Below, in pieces: positions 59,599 through 64,000 of a stretch of 64,000 nucleotides of DNA. The notes below the pieces were generated by a model that did not search any database, was not told the origin of the DNA, and saw only the letters and a program-made list of their open reading frames with translations. Source of the stretch: Zymoseptoria tritici IPO323 (taxonomy: Eukaryota; Ascomycota; Dothideomycetes; Mycosphaerellales; Mycosphaerellaceae); contig NC_018218.1 in the NCBI RefSeq assembly GCF_000219625.1, positions 4,216,001 through 4,280,000 on the forward strand, given 5' to 3'. A program made the translations under genes and the position numbers. Position 1 is the stretch's first letter; the number at the start of each line of letters is the position of its first letter.

Positions 59599-60681
59599 AT
59601 GCCCTACGGCCCCCCCGACGACCCAGTCCACCGCTCCATCGCCGCCACAAAAGCCAACTATGTCCGTCTCGGGCAATCCGGCCTTCGCGTCTCCAACCCC
59701 ATCCTCGGCGCCATGTCCTTCGGCAGCTCCGCCTGGGCGCCCTGGGTCATCGAAGAAGAAGCCGCCTTGCCACTCCTCAAAGCCGCCTACGACCGCGGCC
59801 TGAACACCTGGGATACCGCCAACGTCTACTCCAACGGCGAAAGCGAACGCATCATCGGCAAGGCGATCAAAGAGTTCAACCTACCCAGGGAGAAATTGGT
59901 CATCTTGTCGAAGTGTTATGGGTATGTCGGTGAGGAACCTTCGACCAGAGGGATCATGTATGGCCAGGAGATTGCGAAGAGTAAAGAGTACGTCAACCGT
60001 GGCGGCCTCTCGCGGAAAGCCATCTTCGACGCGGTGGACAAGTCGTTGAAAGCGTTGGATTTGACGTACTTGGATCTCCTGCAGATCCACCGCTTCGATC
60101 ACTGGACGCCGATTGAGGAGACGATGGAGGCGCTGCATGACCTGGTCAAGTCCGGGAAAGTGCTGTACATCGGCGCGTCGAGTATGTGGACGTATCAATT
60201 CGCGATGATGCAGCACTGTGCGGAGAAGCACGGGTGGACCAAATTTGTCAGCATGCAGAATCATTATAATCTGTTGTATCGTGAGGAGGAGAGGGAGATG
60301 AACAAGTTTTGTGATGCGACCGGGGTGGGGTTGATTCCGTGGGCGCCGCTGTGTCGAGGGCATTTGGCGAGGCCGCCAACGGATGAGCCGAGTACGGTGC
60401 GATCGACTGCAGATGTCAACTCGCCGATGACGACGGGCAAGTCGGAGAAGGATCGGGAGATTGTCAAGAGGGTGCATGAGTTGGCGGAGAAGAAGGGGTG
60501 GAAGATGTCGCACGTCGCATTGGCGTGGATTAATAAGAGGGTGACGAGTCCGATTATTGGGTTCAGTAGTGTGGAGAGGATTGATGAGGCGTTGGACGCG
60601 AGGGGGAAGGTGTTGACGGAGGAGGAGGAGAAGTATTTGGAAGAGCCGTATGTGACGAGGGATATCCAGGGGCATTATTGA
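59599..60681 (+). CDS. Aldo-keto reductase
   Basis: A 360-residue NADPH-dependent oxidoreductase, single exon, cytosolic. TIM-barrel motifs: [20 protein letters not shown] at strand 1, [17 protein letters not shown] with the catalytic Asp and Tyr, LVILSKCYG with the Lys, and LLQIHRFD with the His. C-terminal cofactor region: [15 protein letters not shown] and [16 protein letters not shown]. It resembles the fungal reductases of the versiconal-reductase/oxidoreductase group, which includes detoxification and secondary metabolism enzymes, but the substrate is open. The first ATG, 59599, is taken as the start; upstream codons lack an ATG. Confidence 0.93.
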   Translation: MPYGPPDDPVHRSIAATKANYVRLGQSGLRVSNPILGAMSFGSSAWAPWVIEEEAALPLLKAAYDRGLNTWDTANVYSNGESERIIGKAIKEFNLPREKLVILSKCYGYVGEEPSTRGIMYGQEIAKSKEYVNRGGLSRKAIFDAVDKSLKALDLTYLDLLQIHRFDHWTPIEETMEALHDLVKSGKVLYIGASSMWTYQFAMMQHCAEKHGWTKFVSMQNHYNLLYREEEREMNKFCDATGVGLIPWAPLCRGHLARPPTDEPSTVRSTADVNSPMTTGKSEKDREIVKRVHELAEKKGWKMSHVALAWINKRVTSPIIGFSSVERIDEALDARGKVLTEEEEKYLEEPYVTRDIQGHY

Positions 60682-60804
60682 GCCGATGTCTTGAGGAGGG
60701 TGGTGGGGAATGCCATGACACATGCTTGCTATGTTCGGGGGGGTCTGTCCTGGTATTTACAATCAACTCATTACGCTGGTCATCGTGAAGCAGTGTTCTC
60801 GTTC

Positions 60805-61474
60805 TCAAAGTGGCAGAAATTCCAAGAGATAGATGATGGCGGCCACAATGCCCGGCTGTGAGGAATGTTAGCCAAAATCGACCACACTTCGATACTGATG
60901 CACAACTCACAATCTCCGCCCTCCTCACACCACCCGCAGGTACAGCAACCGTATTCCCACCATCAATGATGAACCCGCCATTCCCCGTCGCAACTCCAGG
61001 ATTCGTAGTCGGAGGCGCCGTAGCCTGCACCAGTCCACCGCCGTTGGTCGTCGTGCCCGCCAGTTGGAAGCTCGTTGTGACCGTTTGTCCCACGCCCGTT
61101 GCGCCACCCACCAGACCTCCGTTCCCATTGATGGTGCCCGCGGTGATGACTCCTCCGATTGTTCCTGTACAGACTGCTCGTGAAGGACAGCAGGCTACAT
61201 GTCCGGCATTGTCGGCGCTGCACACCGCGTTCGACATGCAGCACAAGCCCGCGGCGCCGAGGTTTGCACATGAGTTGAAGCCATTCGGGCAGGAGTTGCT
61301 ACTCTGTCTTTTGAGGAGTTCTTGCGCGGTGGTGTTCTGGATCGGAGTGGCCAAGTAATTTTGGAAGACATCGGGGAGGGCGGCGAGGAAAGGTTGGATG
61401 TCGGGGAGTTGGAGGGCGGTGACGACGCTGGCGAGGAGGACCGTTGGGAGGATGTCGAGGGTTGAGAGGCGCAT
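60805..61474 (-). CDS. Cys-rich probably GPI-anchored surface protein
   Basis: A 204-residue protein in exons 61474-60911 and 60855-60805. Signal peptide about residues 1-20 (LSTLDILPTVLLASVVTAL). An eight-Cys module (about 60-105) with two CC pairs: CPNGFNSCANLGAAGLCC, then VCSADNAGHVACC and AVC. A long Gly/Thr/Val-rich, probably O-glycosylated stretch follows. The last 17 codons (PGIVAAIIYLLEFLPL) are a hydrophobic tail without charged end, typical of a GPI signal; they are only reached by splicing the 55-nt intron. The order C-C-CC-C-CC-C differs from hydrophobins. The function is unknown; a wall protein is likely. Confidence 0.82.
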
Positions 61475-62533
61475 TGTGGTCGAGGATCGGGTTGCGACCC
61501 GTGAGTGAAGGCGTGTGTCGTATCGATGTCGGTCGAGGTGGTGGTGAAGCTCAGTGTTGGCAAAGCGGAAGTGGGTCGGTGTCGAAGCCCAATGGTGTGA
61601 GGTGGCCAATCGAACGATTCAATCGTTGAGTCGCGAGAGATCAACCCGTCCTTTGACTAAAGTGATATCGATACAGACTGGAAGTGAATGATCGTTCGCA
61701 ATAGTTGCTTCTACGACGACCTCACTGCGACAAGATGTCACCATTGTCTCAGTCTCAAATGCTTATCGATAAGCGGACTGTTGTGTCGCAACGGCCGGGC
61801 AACGCGCACGGGCCGATGGACCGTTTGTGATCTCGGTCGATCATCCGAAGCGGAGCCGAACGAGTCCGAACGACTGCAGGTGCTTACTCCTGAACCGGCG
61901 CTTCCAATCAATTCTCACCCCATTTCAAAGCGCGTACACGAGCACAGTGCAGGCACGATTAGCAAGATACGAGAAGCAGACGATTCCACTGAGTTCGGAA
62001 GGAAACAGTCCTCACGCACTGCAAGACAACACGAAGGCATCTGGTGCTCTTGCTCGGGGAGACGACGAGTCGAGGAGTGTCGCCGCCATGCTACTTTACT
62101 GATGTGACCGGCAGCCTTGAAATCATTGACATCTGTCAGTCCAGGTCTTTCCCATCGTCGACTTTGGATCGCACAGCCACTTCAATGGTAGGCGATTGCC
62201 GTATCGGCGTGCTTCACTGACTTCCTTATTAAGCGTTCCCAAGACACACTTTCTGTGCCAATCCATGGCAACAAGTAGGAGCCATGTCAAGCAACAGGAT
62301 AGTACGCCCTCCGTATTTACACTGCCCTTCTGCTTCTTCTCCTCGCCCTCTCTGCTGCACTTCTCTTCCACCAACAACATCATCCGAACATCTCAAACAC
62401 CTCTCCCTTCAACTCCATACCCTTTCTTGCAATACTCAACGGCACTTTCAGTCCTGAATTCCGCAAGCATCTTCAGAACTCCGCACTCATCACTGTGCTC
62501 GAGCGTACTCGCCTCACCTCTGGCACTGCAATC
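61475..62533. other. divergent intergenic region
   Basis: Between the GPI-type gene (-) and the Ser/Thr-rich gene (+); no gene seen in it. The 60 bases before 62534 are C- and A-rich, as in many fungal leaders. Confidence 0.55.
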
Positions 62534-64000
62534 ATGCAACCTCCCAAACTACTGCTCGCCTTGAGCCTTGCAGCCACCGGGCTCGCTCATGGTATCCATC
62601 AGCCTCATCAGCAACACGCACAAGAGCCAGATCTCACTCCCCGCGATGATGCCAAGAACGACATGGTCCTGATGGTCCACGAAGTCGAGGTTCCACTTCT
62701 GCAGCCGGAGCCCGATTGCCTATACTGCGCAACTGTCACGATCCCGCTTGACATGGCAGACTTCCTCACAGACAACCTTGCCCCAACCGCCGGGCTGGAA
62801 GCGGGAGACATCACCAAAACTGTAGCTGCCACTGCTCACGTCTTCACACCTGGGTCCAAGATCGCTGAGCTCGAAATTCCTGGTGGTCTCGCACCTGGCT
62901 TTCACAGAACCACCACTCGGCAGATGAAGCACCATCCGCTACACGACATTACCTTCGAGTACACCATCAAGAACACAGATCCAGCCACCGAATTTGTCAT
63001 GACCATCAGCGACGAGAAGCATGGCACATCCACAATCTCAGCCGAGGTGTCGACGGTCAACGGTGGAACCCGTGAGGTCCTCATCGAGCGGTACGCAAAG
63101 GTCGGGTCCGACGGATTCAGTACAACGGTGACTGCCACCCCGGACTGGAAACCCGCAAAGACGGCTGTCGACAATCATGTGCATACCAGCAAAGCGACAC
63201 CCAGACACGTCCAGATGAACTTTCCAACCGACAAGAGAGCTGGCGAGACATGGACCACCACGGTCCCGGCCGACGACGCAATGGTCACAGCGACCATCAC
63301 CGTCATGAACACTGCTCCGACACACTACCTCATGACATTCCACGACGGCGATTATACGGAAGTCGTTGAAGCCCAAGTCAGCAGAGGCGCTCGGCATCAC
63401 CACGTCAGTCTGGAAGAGACCATGACTCTCAATGGTTTGACTTCGAAACACGTCGTGACCTGGCCGAACCCGAAGCCGAAGAAGACGAAGGGTGCCATTG
63501 TCCGCCGTGCCATCCGAACCATGGTCGTCACCGTCCTTGATCAGAAGCCTGGCTACACCACGCTCAACAGCCCCACAAACATCGACTCCGACGTCGAGAC
63601 TTCTTTCATCACAGTCACCGAGACCAAGCAACTCGGTGCACCCCTCACACCAGACTCCGAGGTGGATGTCACCACCGTGTCTGTTGAGACGACTGTCACC
63701 CAGGAGACAACCATTCAAGGAGAGCCGACTACCGTGACCACAACCCAAGCGACGACCTTGACCGTCGCTGCTGTTCGAAAGAGCACCACTTCGTCATCGT
63801 CCAGCTCTCAGACCACCGAGACCTCTGAGACATCTTCCGAGCCCACGTCGACTGCTGCTGCCGAACCGACCTCCACATCTTCGTCCGACGACATGCCCTC
63901 GATCTTCACCAGATTCAACGTCCCAATTGGCGCATCATCTGACGAATCCTCTGCATCGTCTTCGACCACTGAACCAAGTTCGACGACTGAAGCTCCACTG
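62534..64000 (+). CDS. Secreted Ser/Thr-rich protein, 3' end outside the window
   Basis: An ATG at 62534 opens a frame that stays open for 489 codons to the right edge. The leader (MQPPKLLLALSLAATGLAHG) is a signal peptide. The next 330 residues have mixed composition with three similar stretches around 'VTATPDWKPAK', 'TTTVPADDAMVTATITVMN' and 'TMTLNGLTSKHVVTWP', suggesting repeated beta-sandwich modules (FEYTIKNTDPATEFVMTISD and TVMNTAPTHYLMTFHDGDYT look alike). From about residue 410 the sequence is Ser/Thr-rich, typical of O-glycosylated wall proteins, often followed by a GPI anchor. I recognise no family. The gene is complete at its 5' end; its stop is not in the window. Confidence 0.78.
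   Translation, partial: MQPPKLLLALSLAATGLAHGIHQPHQQHAQEPDLTPRDDAKNDMVLMVHEVEVPLLQPEPDCLYCATVTIPLDMADFLTDNLAPTAGLEAGDITKTVAATAHVFTPGSKIAELEIPGGLAPGFHRTTTRQMKHHPLHDITFEYTIKNTDPATEFVMTISDEKHGTSTISAEVSTVNGGTREVLIERYAKVGSDGFSTTVTATPDWKPAKTAVDNHVHTSKATPRHVQMNFPTDKRAGETWTTTVPADDAMVTATITVMNTAPTHYLMTFHDGDYTEVVEAQVSRGARHHHVSLEETMTLNGLTSKHVVTWPNPKPKKTKGAIVRRAIRTMVVTVLDQKPGYTTLNSPTNIDSDVETSFITVTETKQLGAPLTPDSEVDVTTVSVETTVTQETTIQGEPTTVTTTQATTLTVAAVRKSTTSSSSSSQTTETSETSSEPTSTAAAEPTSTSSSDDMPSIFTRFNVPIGASSDESSASSSTTEPSSTTEAPL

Overview
The window looks like a filamentous ascomycete chromosome, most likely a Dothideomycete; this assignment is an inference from gene content. Genes are compact, carry many 48-113 nt introns with GTRNGT donors and CTRAC/CTGAC-like branch sites, and include fungal-only families: a Zn2Cys6 regulator, a PTH11-like rhodopsin-domain protein, a GH55 glucanase, cutinase, fungal MFS and choline/GABA-type permeases, and Cys-rich secreted proteins. 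I rebuilt the genes exon by exon; every multi-exon model quoted below keeps the reading frame.

Left third (1-23 kb): the 5' part of RNA polymerase II subunit Rpb7 (-), a rhodopsin-domain membrane protein (-), a ten-exon amino-acid/choline permease (+, one GC-AG intron), a secreted GH55 exo-beta-1,3-glucanase (+), a secreted cutinase with a repeat-rich N-terminal extension (-), ribosomal protein eL6 (-) divergent from proteasome receptor Rpn13 (+), a Zn2Cys6 transcription factor (-) divergent from the ER lectin Yos9/OS-9 (+), a mitochondrial ornithine-type carrier (-) divergent from rRNA-processing factor Cgr1 (+).

Middle (23.8-30.9 kb): a complete Ty1/copia LTR retrotransposon on the minus strand with 116-bp LTRs, a 5-bp target duplication, a primer-binding site matching an internal piece of initiator tRNA-Met, and one long gag-pol frame broken by 18 in-frame stops but no frameshifts, which is what RIP-type C-to-T mutation produces.

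Right half (31-64 kb): a disordered, possibly myristoylated protein (+), a short-chain dehydrogenase (+) convergent with an intracellular GH43 enzyme (-), a Cys-rich single-pass membrane protein (-), a secreted pectin methylesterase (-), a 4.3-kb stretch with no recognisable gene, a bZIP-like regulator (+), a CIA30-family protein (+), a GAT microsatellite, an F-box protein (-), an MFS drug/polyamine-type transporter (-), a small secreted 8-Cys protein (+), an intracellular GH13 alpha-glucosidase (-) divergent from an aldo-keto reductase (+), a Cys-rich probably GPI-anchored surface protein (-), and a Ser/Thr-rich secreted protein that runs off the right edge (+).

The mix of wall- and plant-polymer enzymes (GH55, cutinase, pectin methylesterase, GH43, GH13) with small secreted Cys-rich proteins fits a plant-associated fungus. 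The genes do not form an obvious biosynthetic cluster; housekeeping genes alternate with accessory ones.
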